The notes beneath the pieces are model-generated. The model saw nothing but the letters and a program-made list of their open reading frames with translations. It made no database searches and had not been told where the DNA came from. Below, piece after piece: positions 1 through 6,522 of a stretch of 52,070 nucleotides of DNA; within the stretch, counting starts at the first letter, position 1, and the number at the start of each line of letters is the position of its first letter. Where the stretch lies: positions 1-52,070 of IMG/VR virus record IMGVR_UViG_3300036852_000324; one strand, given 5' to 3'. The position numbers were made by a program, and so were the translations under genes. This DNA comes from a virus.

Positions 1-36
1 CCGAGCGTCCCCTCACCACAAGTGGTACTCCAAAGA

Positions 37-89
37 GTGTAGGATTTTCCAACATGTAACGTTTCGTTACATGTCGCGTTTTCCTACAC
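37..89. repeat. two-part perfect dyad (operator/origin-like)
   Basis: The inner arms ACATGTAACG (52-61) and CGTTACATGT (65-74) are perfect inverted repeats around TTT. The outer arms GTGTAGGA (37-44) and TCCTACAC (82-89) are also perfect. Each outer arm is separated from its inner arm by exactly 7 unpaired bases, so the element is symmetric about base 63. Such a nested dyad suits a dimer-of-dimers operator, a replication or partition site, or a cruciform. Its function is not shown. Confidence 0.7.
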
Positions 90-201
90 GACATTTTTGT
101 CCGTATGGTCACGTAGTACTTTCTCTCAATATCCCTGATCGGATCCCGGTCGGTCCTGGCCTCAAATCCAGCTTTCTACTCTAACGTGACTTCTTCCCCC
201 T

Positions 202-239
202 TCTCTCTCTCCCACTCCCTTCAGGGTGGGAGAGAGAGA
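202..239 (+). terminator. long GA/CT hairpin, terminator-like
   Basis: TCTCTCTCTCCCAC (202-215) pairs perfectly with GTGGGAGAGAGAGA (226-239) across a 10-base loop. The sequence TCTTATTG follows, a weak T-rich tail for rightward transcripts. With no gene upstream, it may end a transcript crossing the origin region or attenuate a short leader RNA. Confidence 0.45.
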
Positions 240-324
240 GTCTTATTGTGCTAGACCTGAAGACCCTTGAGTACTATGTCAGTTATCTAGGATCATATCG
301 CCGGGTCATTTTTAGCCTTAACCC

Positions 325-344
325 GTCATATCCAAGCGTATGAC
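325..344. promoter_or_regulatory. operator-like inverted repeat
   Basis: GTCATA (325-330) and TATGAC (339-344) are inverted copies with an 8-base spacer, about 70 bases before the XRE-type regulator at 413. The spacing is compatible with a small HTH dimer and could be autoregulatory. A TACTAA -10-like box at 398-403 lies 9 bases before the start codon. Confidence 0.3.
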
Positions 345-412
345 TTAGTATTGGAACAATCACTAGGCTGTTTTCTCTTGATACGCTCGACTACCGATAC
401 TAAGGTGTCCTC

Positions 413-946
413 ATGGAATCCAAACCAAAGAGTGACTTCGCGAAGATGTGCCGGACGCTGCGTGTCCAGAAAGGCCTTAAACAAAGAGAGGTTGCGGAGG
501 GAATCGGCGTCAAGCCTTCGACCTACGGGAACATCGAGTCAAGTCCCTGGAAAGTCGTAGGTATCGAGAAGGTCGAGCGGATGATCCAGCTCTACGGATT
601 GGGGCCTCCGCGGTCCGATGAGCTGCGGGATGCCTGGTCCCGTGTTCCGCTTTCCGCCTACGGTGAGAAGCAACGTCAGACATGGGAGCGCCGCAATCGT
701 CAGCGCTCCAAGGCCAAGCACCACGACCGCCTCAAGCGATCGCTCTGCGAGGTTCTCGGTCTATTGCTGCCCGAGTACCCGCACACGGTCTGCGCCTGCT
801 CCTTCGACCGGGAAGAACCCTGCGAGGTCTGCATGGCATTCGAGAACCTCGGGCTTCCCCCGTTCAAGGACATGCCGACCGCGATCCGGGATCTCGCCAA
901 GCTGCAGGACAAGCTGGTCACTTCGGCATCGACGGAGGTGTCGTGA
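413..946 (+). CDS. XRE-family helix-turn-helix regulator
   Basis: A 177-residue protein with an N-terminal HTH of the XRE/Cro type (about residues 8-60). The recognition region is around KQREVAEGIGVKPSTYGNIE, and the 'S-TYGNIE' pattern is typical of helix 3. A basic middle segment (residues about 83-103) follows, then a Cys-rich stretch CACSFDREEPCEVC that may bind zinc. AAGGTG at 402-407 could serve as Shine-Dalgarno. First gene of the long rightward early operon and the best candidate for its regulator or a lysis-lysogeny repressor. No CI-type peptidase domain is present. The target is unknown. Confidence 0.8.
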   Translation: MESKPKSDFAKMCRTLRVQKGLKQREVAEGIGVKPSTYGNIESSPWKVVGIEKVERMIQLYGLGPPRSDELRDAWSRVPLSAYGEKQRQTWERRNRQRSKAKHHDRLKRSLCEVLGLLLPEYPHTVCACSFDREEPCEVCMAFENLGLPPFKDMPTAIRDLAKLQDKLVTSASTEVS

Positions 947-1221
947 TGGCGGACGTCGACCAGGTCGAACTCGAAAGACTCGCCCTCGGGTATCCGCCAT
1001 CCAGATCGGACCACGAGGAAGTCATTATCGCCATCGCGAAGGAGCTGATCCGCCATCGCTCCGCCGTGGCCGCGGACAGGGAGCGGGTGATTCAGGTGGT
1101 GCGAGAGCAGATCACGAAGCAACGCAAGATTTTCGAGCACGGCTATCACACCACAGTCCACGAGATGGACGACGCCATCGCCATCCGCTCCGCTGATCAG
1201 CTCGCCGGGGCGGCGCCATGA
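946..1221 (+). CDS. small helical protein, function unknown
   Basis: A 91-residue charged, mostly helical protein (MADVDQVELERLAL...). Its start overlaps the TGA of the preceding regulator; a GTG one codon earlier (943) is equally possible. It overlaps the next gene by ATGA. No motif recognised. The tight coupling suggests co-translation with the regulator. Confidence 0.65.
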   Translation: MADVDQVELERLALGYPPSRSDHEEVIIAIAKELIRHRSAVAADRERVIQVVREQITKQRKIFEHGYHTTVHEMDDAIAIRSADQLAGAAP

Positions 1222-1433
1222 TCCAGGAGGTCGTGTACATGGAGTACGACACCGACGAAGGACCGACGGCTGATGTGTTCGACATCGATCCGCCGCTCGC
1301 CCCCGGAGAGTTCGAGATCAACACCGACTTCGATCTCGACCTGACGCCGCCCGATCTGTCTCGGCTTCCGACGAAGCCCATGGATCCGATCACGCTGAAC
1401 GACCTGTGCTCGTGGTGTCGAGGTGACGGATGA
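1218..1433 (+). CDS. acidic small protein, function unknown
   Basis: A 71-residue, strongly acidic protein (many D/E, for example DIDPPLAPGEFEINTDFDLD). It starts with ATG overlapping the previous stop and ends overlapping the next start (ATGA). Small acidic early phage proteins sometimes mimic DNA or bind host factors, but nothing here shows this. C65 and C68 (CSWC) form an isolated Cys pair. Confidence 0.6.
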   Translation: MIQEVVYMEYDTDEGPTADVFDIDPPLAPGEFEINTDFDLDLTPPDLSRLPTKPMDPITLNDLCSWCRGDG

Positions 1434-1597
1434 GCGATGTCATGGAGATGAACGCGATCGAGCAGGCGGTGTACGCAGCCGCTTTCGTCGATGCATTCAG
1501 GGTGATGTTCGAAGGTCGTCCACTGGAGGAACGAACTCGTCTGGCAAAGGCGGAGGCTGCGTTTATGATCCAATGCTTTCGCATGGGGCCGTCATGA
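1430..1597 (+). CDS. 55-residue helical protein, function unknown
   Basis: A short gene fitting exactly between its neighbours with ATGA overlaps at both ends (1430-1433 and 1594-1597). It encodes MSDVMEMNAIEQAVYAAAFV and onward, an amphipathic helical protein with no Cys cluster. The precise overlap on both sides is the main evidence that it is real. Confidence 0.6.
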   Translation: MSDVMEMNAIEQAVYAAAFVDAFRVMFEGRPLEERTRLAKAEAAFMIQCFRMGPS

Positions 1598-1890
1598 GCC
1601 TCGGCGACGGAATCCTCTGTCCGGTCTGCTCCGGTCAGACCGGCGTCATCGAGACCCGCCCCCTAGTCGGCGAGATCCGGCGCCGCCGGCGATGCCTCGA
1701 CCGGGGATGTTCCGGGAGAGTCTCAACCGTCGAGAAATCCGTCGAATGGGTAGCGCCAGACATGGTCCTCGTGTCCCGTCGTGCCCTGAAGCGCCTCCGG
1801 CTGATCGTTAGCGAGCTGAATTCCTCGTCGGTCCTACGCGAAAGCTCTTGCGCATCACCGGAGGAGTCTGCTATTCCGGTGATCGAATGA
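1594..1890 (+). CDS. NrdR-like zinc-ribbon protein
   Basis: A 98-residue protein. Residues about 8-45 (CPVC...ETRPLVGEIRRRRRCLDRGC...STVE) closely match the zinc-ribbon half of NrdR, the bacterial repressor of ribonucleotide reductase genes, which reads CPxC...DSR...IRRRRxCxxC...TTYE. The ATP-cone half of NrdR is absent. It could be a stand-alone zinc DNA-binding protein, possibly affecting nucleotide metabolism; that role is inferred. Overlaps both neighbours. Confidence 0.7.
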   Translation: MSLGDGILCPVCSGQTGVIETRPLVGEIRRRRRCLDRGCSGRVSTVEKSVEWVAPDMVLVSRRALKRLRLIVSELNSSSVLRESSCASPEESAIPVIE

Positions 1891-2375
1891 TCACGCTGGT
1901 TGCAGTCGACCCAGGGAACAACGAGAGCGCGGCCGTCGCCATGGAGGAAAGTCAGATATTTGACTTCGGAAAATTCCCAAACGAGGAATTCCTGAAAAAG
2001 CTGGACTACATCAGAATCAGCTCTACCGACCTCACCGTTCTTGTGATCGAAATGGTCCAGTCCTATGGGATGCCTGTCGGTGGCGAGGTATTCCAGACCT
2101 GTGTCTGGATCGGAAGATTCATCGAGCGCTGGCGGGGTCGTCACGACACCATATTCCGGCAGACGGTGAAGGCCAGGTTGTGTAATGACGTCAGGGCCAA
2201 AGACTCCAATGTCCGCGCCGCGATAATCGAGCGATACGGCGGCAAGATGGCCGCCATCGGTAACGCCAGGAAGCCCGGTCCGCTCCACGGCGTGACCGGG
2301 GACGTCTGGGCCGCCCTGGCCGTCGCTGTCACGTACCGCGCCGACGTTGGATCCGGCCTCGGGTTGCTCGCATGA
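1887..2375 (+). CDS. RuvC-like Holliday-junction resolvase/RNase H-fold nuclease
   Basis: A 162-residue protein with the RuvC/RNase H-like acidic pattern: VAVDPGNNES near the N-terminus (first Asp in strand 1), VIEMVQ (Glu in strand 4), and GDVWAALAVAV near the C-terminus (final Asp before a helix). RuvC-type phage enzymes resolve replication and recombination junctions before packaging. Start ATG at 1887 overlaps the previous stop. It probably works with RecT and the exonuclease encoded at 41.8-45.3 kb. Confidence 0.75.
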   Translation: MITLVAVDPGNNESAAVAMEESQIFDFGKFPNEEFLKKLDYIRISSTDLTVLVIEMVQSYGMPVGGEVFQTCVWIGRFIERWRGRHDTIFRQTVKARLCNDVRAKDSNVRAAIIERYGGKMAAIGNARKPGPLHGVTGDVWAALAVAVTYRADVGSGLGLLA

Positions 2376-2554
2376 TTTCTGACGAAACCCCGATTTCCGA
2401 CGAACTGGCGCGCTGGATGAGCGCCTCGGATGGGAAACTCGAACTCACGACGTCCGAGATCCGAAGGGTGGGTTTGGAGCTTATTACCCTGCGTAGGCGT
2501 GTGGCCGATCTCCAGTCAATAATCGATGAGCTTCGTAGCAGGTACTTGCCGTGA
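2372..2554 (+). CDS. small coiled-coil protein
   Basis: A 60-residue protein. The C-terminal half (EIRRVGLELITLRRRVADLQSI and on) has a heptad pattern typical of a short coiled coil. ATGA overlap with the resolvase gene. Function unknown. Confidence 0.55.
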   Translation: MISDETPISDELARWMSASDGKLELTTSEIRRVGLELITLRRRVADLQSIIDELRSRYLP

Positions 2555-2766
2555 GCTACCCAGTCGACGGAATTCTTCCTATTCCGAGATGTACCTTCGT
2601 CCTGGTCCACGGAGCTACCTCGAGCCGGTTCCGCCGGGTCGGTCCAAGGGGCGGCGGATTGAGCAATAGTCGTGCCCCGCGGAAGGGGAACCCAAATCGA
2701 TCCGCCCTCACCAAGCCTAGGCGCCGATCACGAACGGTCTCGGCCAGAATCCCCAAGGTCGCATGA
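2551..2766 (+). CDS. basic small protein, weak gene call
   Basis: A GTG-start, 71-residue, Arg/Lys/Pro-rich frame linking two better-supported genes, with overlap at each end (GTGA at 2551, ATGA at 2763). The composition is not clearly protein-like and no motif is seen. The overlaps alone favour it; translational read-over or a spacer is the alternative. Confidence 0.35.
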   Translation: MSYPVDGILPIPRCTFVLVHGATSSRFRRVGPRGGGLSNSRAPRKGNPNRSALTKPRRRSRTVSARIPKVA

Positions 2767-2993
2767 AGCGTCCCCCGGTCGGATCCGAGGAGTGGAAGCG
2801 TATCCACCGCCAGGTGATGGCGGAGCTGCGTGAATTCAGAAAGCTCGCAGGTGGATGCCGGCAATGCTCCCGTCCGGCCAAGATCGGAAGGGACGGAAAG
2901 CCGATGTCGGCTTGCCAATTTCATCTCGACGAGGACAAGGCCAGGGTCGCTCGCGCGGCATCGAAGGCCAGAAAGGCAAAGATCCGTGGATAG
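2763..2993 (+). CDS. putative zinc-binding basic protein
   Basis: A 76-residue protein with a CRQC...CQFH arrangement (residues about 33-55) that could form a small zinc finger, followed by a Lys/Arg/Ala-rich helix suited to nucleic-acid contact. Shares ATGA with the preceding frame and overlaps the next gene by 8 bases. Confidence 0.6.
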   Translation: MKRPPVGSEEWKRIHRQVMAELREFRKLAGGCRQCSRPAKIGRDGKPMSACQFHLDEDKARVARAASKARKAKIRG

Positions 2994-3147
2994 CTCGCTG
3001 GTTTCCGACGATGTCATCGAGGCGGCCGTTCGCGTCGTAATCGCCTGCTGGTACGCGGTAGCGGTGTCCGTGACCTACCGGGCGATGTGGGCGGATCAGA
3101 CCAGGGTCATTCCCCTCGCTATCGTCGTTCGGAGGTGGTTTCGATGA
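2986..3147 (+). CDS. 53-residue protein with hydrophobic segment
   Basis: GTG start at 2986 inside the end of the previous gene. Encodes VDSSLVSDDVIEAAVRVVIA and onward, with a moderately hydrophobic central region that could be membrane-associated. Ends in ATGA overlap with the next gene. Function unknown. Confidence 0.45.
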   Translation: MDSSLVSDDVIEAAVRVVIACWYAVAVSVTYRAMWADQTRVIPLAIVVRRWFR

Positions 3148-3569
3148 GCAACGATTGCCAGAAGTGCGGACCGAATCCGCAGGAGTGTCCTGTTGTGCTG
3201 TGCTCCCCATGCGCGCTCAGTGAATCATCAACCATCAGCATCAGTGAGCTGGAGGCGCTGCACGCGGCGATGAGCGCTGGTGAGTTCCGCTATGTCGAGC
3301 AGACCGGACGAGTCGAGGCGACGAATACGACATCTGCCCTTCGGCTGCCAAAGGACATCTGCGAGATGGACATCTGCGAGATGTTCGTCGGAAACGCCTT
3401 CAACAACGCCCACGGCATCGTCGCCGAGCATAACGCCATGCCGGTACTGTTGGAGGTCGTGAAGGCGGCACTGGCGTGGCAGGAGTCGCGTCAGGATGCC
3501 GAGACTGATTATGAGGTTTCAGTGGCCGATGGAGAACTCGCCGACGCGCTCGCCAAGGTCCGGCCATGA
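3144..3569 (+). CDS. Cys-rich N-terminus protein with DICEM repeat
   Basis: A 141-residue protein. The N-terminus carries CQKC...CPVVLCSPC, a likely zinc-binding site. The centre contains the pentapeptide DICEM twice in tandem, from a 15-base perfect direct repeat at about 3354-3383, a sign of recent slippage. The C-terminal half is helical. Several phages have similar small proteins of unknown function. ATGA overlaps on both sides. Confidence 0.6.
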   Translation: MSNDCQKCGPNPQECPVVLCSPCALSESSTISISELEALHAAMSAGEFRYVEQTGRVEATNTTSALRLPKDICEMDICEMFVGNAFNNAHGIVAEHNAMPVLLEVVKAALAWQESRQDAETDYEVSVADGELADALAKVRP

Positions 3570-3757
3570 AGGTCATCGTTTGTAAAGACGAGGATGCCGT
3601 TGCTCTCATCGACAGAATGAAACTCAAAGAGCATGAACTCGTCAACATGTTCGGCCAGCAGGACCAACAGCAGCGTTACGTGGCAGTGGAAACCGTGCGC
3701 GGTCTGATGTTCGTGTTGATCGACTGGCTAAAAACTCAGGGGTTCAAAATCACATGA
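3566..3757 (+). CDS. 63-residue protein, function unknown
   Basis: A small, folded-looking protein (MKVIVCKDEDAVALIDRMKL and on) with alternating hydrophobic positions. ATGA overlap with both neighbours. No recognised motif. Confidence 0.55.
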   Translation: MKVIVCKDEDAVALIDRMKLKEHELVNMFGQQDQQQRYVAVETVRGLMFVLIDWLKTQGFKIT

Positions 3758-3921
3758 CCCGCCTTATCCTGACCACCTCCGCCGCCCTCTGGCTCGCGCT
3801 CGCGTTCCTCGCACCGGGAGATCTGCTGCTCGTGCTGGGTATCGGCGTGGCGATCGGACTTGGCGTGATCGGCTGGGTGACCGGATGGAGCGATAGACCA
3901 GAAGACAGGAGGATGCAATGA
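3754..3921 (+). CDS. small two-helix membrane protein
   Basis: A 55-residue protein with two hydrophobic segments (TTSAALWLALAFLA and LLLVLGIGVAIGLGVIGWV) separated by APGD, and a charged tail. A small inner-membrane hairpin. Fits between neighbours with ATGA overlaps. An early membrane microprotein could act in superinfection exclusion or membrane remodelling; untested. Confidence 0.6.
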   Translation: MTRLILTTSAALWLALAFLAPGDLLLVLGIGVAIGLGVIGWVTGWSDRPEDRRMQ

Positions 3922-4262
3922 GCGGTCAGTGCACAGCAACGCACAATTTCTCAGATGAGCCGATATCTTGTACTCGTCAATGCAGCCTTCAGCAGGGTCA
4001 CGATGGGACACATATCACCTACGACGATCGGTGGTGGTCAACGTTCGTGGCCCCACAGCCGGATCCGAAGCCCAACGGCAATCCCGCTATTGTCGATCTC
4101 GTTCTTGCTGATTTTCGCGAGCGCGATCGGATCGGACAACAGCGCTATGGCACCCGCCTGCAGGCGCGCAACGGTCGCGATGCCCTGCGTGATGCGTACG
4201 AGGAGGCGCTTGACCTGGCCATTTACCTTCGACAGGTGATCGCCGAGCGAGACGGAACATGA
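3918..4262 (+). CDS. phage protein with MazG-like helical C-terminus
   Basis: A 114-residue protein. An N-terminal Cys/His portion (CTATH, CTRQCSLQQGHDGTH) resembles a zinc site. The C-terminal half (IGQQRYGTRLQARNGRDALR followed by a helix rich in E/D) matches a domain common in actinobacterial and proteobacterial phages, sometimes labelled as a MazG-like nucleotide pyrophosphohydrolase. The full MazG metal-binding set is not evident, so catalysis is uncertain. Confidence 0.55.
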   Translation: MSGQCTATHNFSDEPISCTRQCSLQQGHDGTHITYDDRWWSTFVAPQPDPKPNGNPAIVDLVLADFRERDRIGQQRYGTRLQARNGRDALRDAYEEALDLAIYLRQVIAERDGT

Positions 4263-4408
4263 TCACCCTCCGCTCCCTCGAACCCCACCCACCGGCACCG
4301 CGCCAGCTCGTGTTGGCGTTCATGGCCGGGCTGTCGATGGCCGCGGGACTGTCGGTAGTCGCGGGGATGTATCTAGACGAGCTGATGGCGGAGATGGCTC
4401 CCGAGTGA
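4259..4408 (+). CDS. small single-span membrane protein
   Basis: A 49-residue protein. A Pro-rich N-terminus is followed by one hydrophobic helix (LVLAFMAGLSMAAGLSVVAG) and an acidic end. ATGA/GTGA overlaps with neighbours. Function unknown. Confidence 0.55.
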   Translation: MITLRSLEPHPPAPRQLVLAFMAGLSMAAGLSVVAGMYLDELMAEMAPE

Positions 4409-4839
4409 CCTCGGTCCATGCTCCATGTATCGCCTGCGGCGGCTCCGGCGGACGCTATAGCCCGAACGTCTGGGACCGATGTGGATCCTGCGATGGAATC
4501 GGTCGTTCGTGGGCACCTGGCGCCCCGAGATACGGGTGCTCGATTCTCCTCTCCGACCGGGATCCCGGGGAGATCGTCACGCTCGGAAACGGAGACCGCG
4601 GCAAGATCCTTTGGCACATGCCGCGACGAAAAAAGAAGGTCATACCGCAGACCACGTTTCTTTCGCTGTTCGACGAATTCACCGAACGAGAAAACCATCA
4701 GCCGATCGCGTTCCCGTCATGCGTCGGAGTCGCCTCCGTCGATGTGGCGAGAACGATCGTTGACCGCGATATCCACGACGAAAAGAGCCTCGACTACAAC
4801 GATCCCGTGCACCGGCAAATGGCCGGCCGTCTGATGTGA
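4405..4839 (+). CDS. DnaJ-type zinc-finger-like protein
   Basis: A 144-residue GTG-start protein. The N-terminus carries CIACGGSG and CGSCDGIG, the CxxCxGxG repeats of the DnaJ cysteine-rich domain, here only two instead of four. No J-domain. A basic segment PRRKKK follows and the rest is unassigned. May bind zinc and unfolded protein or nucleic acid. Confidence 0.65.
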   Translation: MTSVHAPCIACGGSGGRYSPNVWDRCGSCDGIGRSWAPGAPRYGCSILLSDRDPGEIVTLGNGDRGKILWHMPRRKKKVIPQTTFLSLFDEFTERENHQPIAFPSCVGVASVDVARTIVDRDIHDEKSLDYNDPVHRQMAGRLM

Positions 4840-4852
4840 CCAAGGAGCCACC

Positions 4853-5269
4853 ATGCCAAAGCCAGATCCAAGATTTCGCGCTCTCGGTGAACCCCGTATC
4901 GCCACCATTTCCTCGACCTTGACCGAATCCGAGATCGAGGCACAACGCCAACAGGTCTGCGTCATCCAGGACCGCCAGGACTCCCTGAAACGTGGCAAGG
5001 CGGCGGCCATGCAGAAGTTCAAGGCGCGCGCGGCCGAGCTGGAGTCGATGAAGGAAATCGCCCTTCGACAGGTTTCGACCGGAAAGCGCGATGCCGAGAT
5101 CCTGGTCCAGGACTTCATGACGCCGTCCAACGAGGTCGTTTCGATCCGGTTCGACAGCGAGAGCCAGGAGATCGTCGAGCGCCGGACGGCGACCGCTGAG
5201 GAGCTACAGGAGGAGCTGTTCGGCGCCGATTCGGAAGATCCCACCGGATTCGCCACCAGGCCGTCCTGA
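4853..5269 (+). CDS. coiled-coil protein, function unknown
   Basis: A 138-residue protein starting after a clear AAGGAG Shine-Dalgarno. Residues about 24-75 are strongly helical and charged, compatible with coiled coil; the C-terminus is acidic. Not overlapped with the previous gene, so its own ribosome binding site decides the start. Confidence 0.65.
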   Translation: MPKPDPRFRALGEPRIATISSTLTESEIEAQRQQVCVIQDRQDSLKRGKAAAMQKFKARAAELESMKEIALRQVSTGKRDAEILVQDFMTPSNEVVSIRFDSESQEIVERRTATAEELQEELFGADSEDPTGFATRPS

Positions 5270-5305
5270 CTCCGGTGTATGATTCCGAGATCGGAGGACC
5301 GCGAA

Positions 5306-5611
5306 ATGTCAAGACCTACCTGCAAGGACTGTCATCGGAATGTCGTGCTCGTTCGGGTCGGAGATGGACTGGTCGCGACCGACCCGGAGCTGATCATGGT
5401 GATACCCGCGAGCAACAGAGTTCCGTCTCAGGATACCGCGCAGGATCTTCCCAGGATCGTCATGGCGTCCCGGCAGACCTTCGCACGGCGGCTACATTCC
5501 GAGCTGTGTCAGTCCTATCAGGATCGCGCTCGCCGGGAGCGCATCGCCGACGAGCAGCGAGCGTACAACAAGAAAAACGGAAAATCACCGAGGAGGAACA
5601 GCGGTCTATGA
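5306..5611 (+). CDS. small CxxC protein
   Basis: A 101-residue protein beginning MSRPTCKDC. I chose this start over the upstream ATG at 5279 because GGAGGA (5293-5298) sits 7 bases before it. A single CxxC pair and a later Cys could bind metal as a dimer. The C-terminus is basic. Function unknown. Confidence 0.55.
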   Translation: MSRPTCKDCHRNVVLVRVGDGLVATDPELIMVIPASNRVPSQDTAQDLPRIVMASRQTFARRLHSELCQSYQDRARRERIADEQRAYNKKNGKSPRRNSGL

Positions 5612-5799
5612 TCACGGTAGTAATCGGATTTCTTCGGGAGCTATGTATCCAGCTGAACGTTCGCGCCGATGGCTGGGCGGAATCCGCGGGCCTCGCGGCG
5701 GTCTCCGGCATGGGCGAGCAGTTCGCGCTGCGCGCGTCGGTCCTTCGGGAGGTCGCCACCTCGATCGAGACCGCCATGAAAAAGACGCTACTCGCGTGA
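5608..5799 (+). CDS. 63-residue helical protein
   Basis: Starts ATG overlapping the previous stop (ATGA). Encodes MITVVIGFLRELCIQLNVRA and a helical remainder. No motif. Overlaps the next gene by GTGA. Confidence 0.55.
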   Translation: MITVVIGFLRELCIQLNVRADGWAESAGLAAVSGMGEQFALRASVLREVATSIETAMKKTLLA

Positions 5800-6056
5800 G
5801 CGTCGCGGAGATGCAGGCCGAGGTCAAAGCCAGGGTCGACGCTTCCATGAAGCCCACCCTCGACCTCTATCGAGAGCGTTGCTGGCTCTGGCGCCTGACC
5901 TGTCTACTCGAGCTACGCGACCTAGAGCGCCTGAATGGAATCCTTCGCCGGTTGTCGGAGACCGACCTGAAACGCGTGGCCGCCTTCGCCGAGGGGCTTG
6001 CCGAATGGGCGGAACCGGTGTTACAATCACCGGATGCCAAGATCTCGGACGGGTAG
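5796..6056 (+). CDS. 86-residue helical protein upstream of terminase
   Basis: GTG start at 5796 overlapping the prior TGA. Helical, charged protein with a Trp/Leu-rich centre (CWLWRLTCLLEL). Overlaps the terminase small subunit gene by 23 bases. Function unknown; its position next to TerS hints at late-gene control or packaging, unproven. Confidence 0.5.
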   Translation: MSVAEMQAEVKARVDASMKPTLDLYRERCWLWRLTCLLELRDLERLNGILRRLSETDLKRVAAFAEGLAEWAEPVLQSPDAKISDG

Positions 6057-6522
6057 ACCGCGCGGACGTCCGCGAAAAAATCCACTACCCGCGCCGGATG
6101 ATGCCGGGTTCGGCTGGGATCCGAAGACCGATACCGAGTCCCAGCTGATTCCGGCGATGCCGTTCATGGGAGAGCAGCCGACCGCTCCTGACCCGGAGTT
6201 GGTCGCGCTCGGTCTGCCTCCGTCCGACGCCGCCGGCATCCAGAAGTGGAACTACCAGGTCCTGAGCACCATGGCCGCTCTGGTCCTGCGCAGCGACAAG
6301 ATCGGCGACGAGACGCGCATGAAGCGCGTGGCCGCGCTGACGATGGCCGCCGCCCGGCACTATCCCGAGGCCGCGAAATGGGACCTTGCCCAGAAGATCG
6401 CGGCCGATGCGGCCGAGGTCATGGGTCGCCGCCGCGCAAAGGCTGCAGCCAAGATGGAGCGTAGGCCAGCGGCGGGCGGGGCGAAGGTGATCCCGATTCG
6501 GCGCGATGCCCAAGGCAGCTGA
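6034..6522 (+). CDS. terminase small subunit
   Basis: A 162-residue protein directly upstream of and overlapping the large terminase, the usual place for the DNA-recognition subunit. The N-terminus carries GRPRGRPRKNP, an AT-hook-like double GRP motif that would contact the minor groove. A helical core follows and the tail is basic. Start ATG at 6034 is preferred over 5998 because the AT-hook begins there and CACCGG precedes it weakly. Position matches Mu gp27. Confidence 0.75.
   Translation: MPRSRTGRPRGRPRKNPLPAPDDAGFGWDPKTDTESQLIPAMPFMGEQPTAPDPELVALGLPPSDAAGIQKWNYQVLSTMAALVLRSDKIGDETRMKRVAALTMAAARHYPEAAKWDLAQKIAADAAEVMGRRRAKAAAKMERRPAAGGAKVIPIRRDAQGS

Larger units (their letters stand above)
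1..412. other. left non-coding control region
   Basis: No convincing gene lies before the regulator at 413. The stretch holds a 53-bp dyad, a long GA/CT hairpin and an operator-like inverted repeat (listed separately), and is visibly more AT-rich than the coding part. The last five bases of the window (CCGAG) equal the first five. If the molecule is circular or circularises, this region joins the equally non-coding right end. That join is inference. Confidence 0.6.

Noticed and set aside
351-560. Alternative frame before the XRE regulator
   Set aside because: Overlaps the regulator in another frame, crosses its promoter-like region and has no ribosome site.
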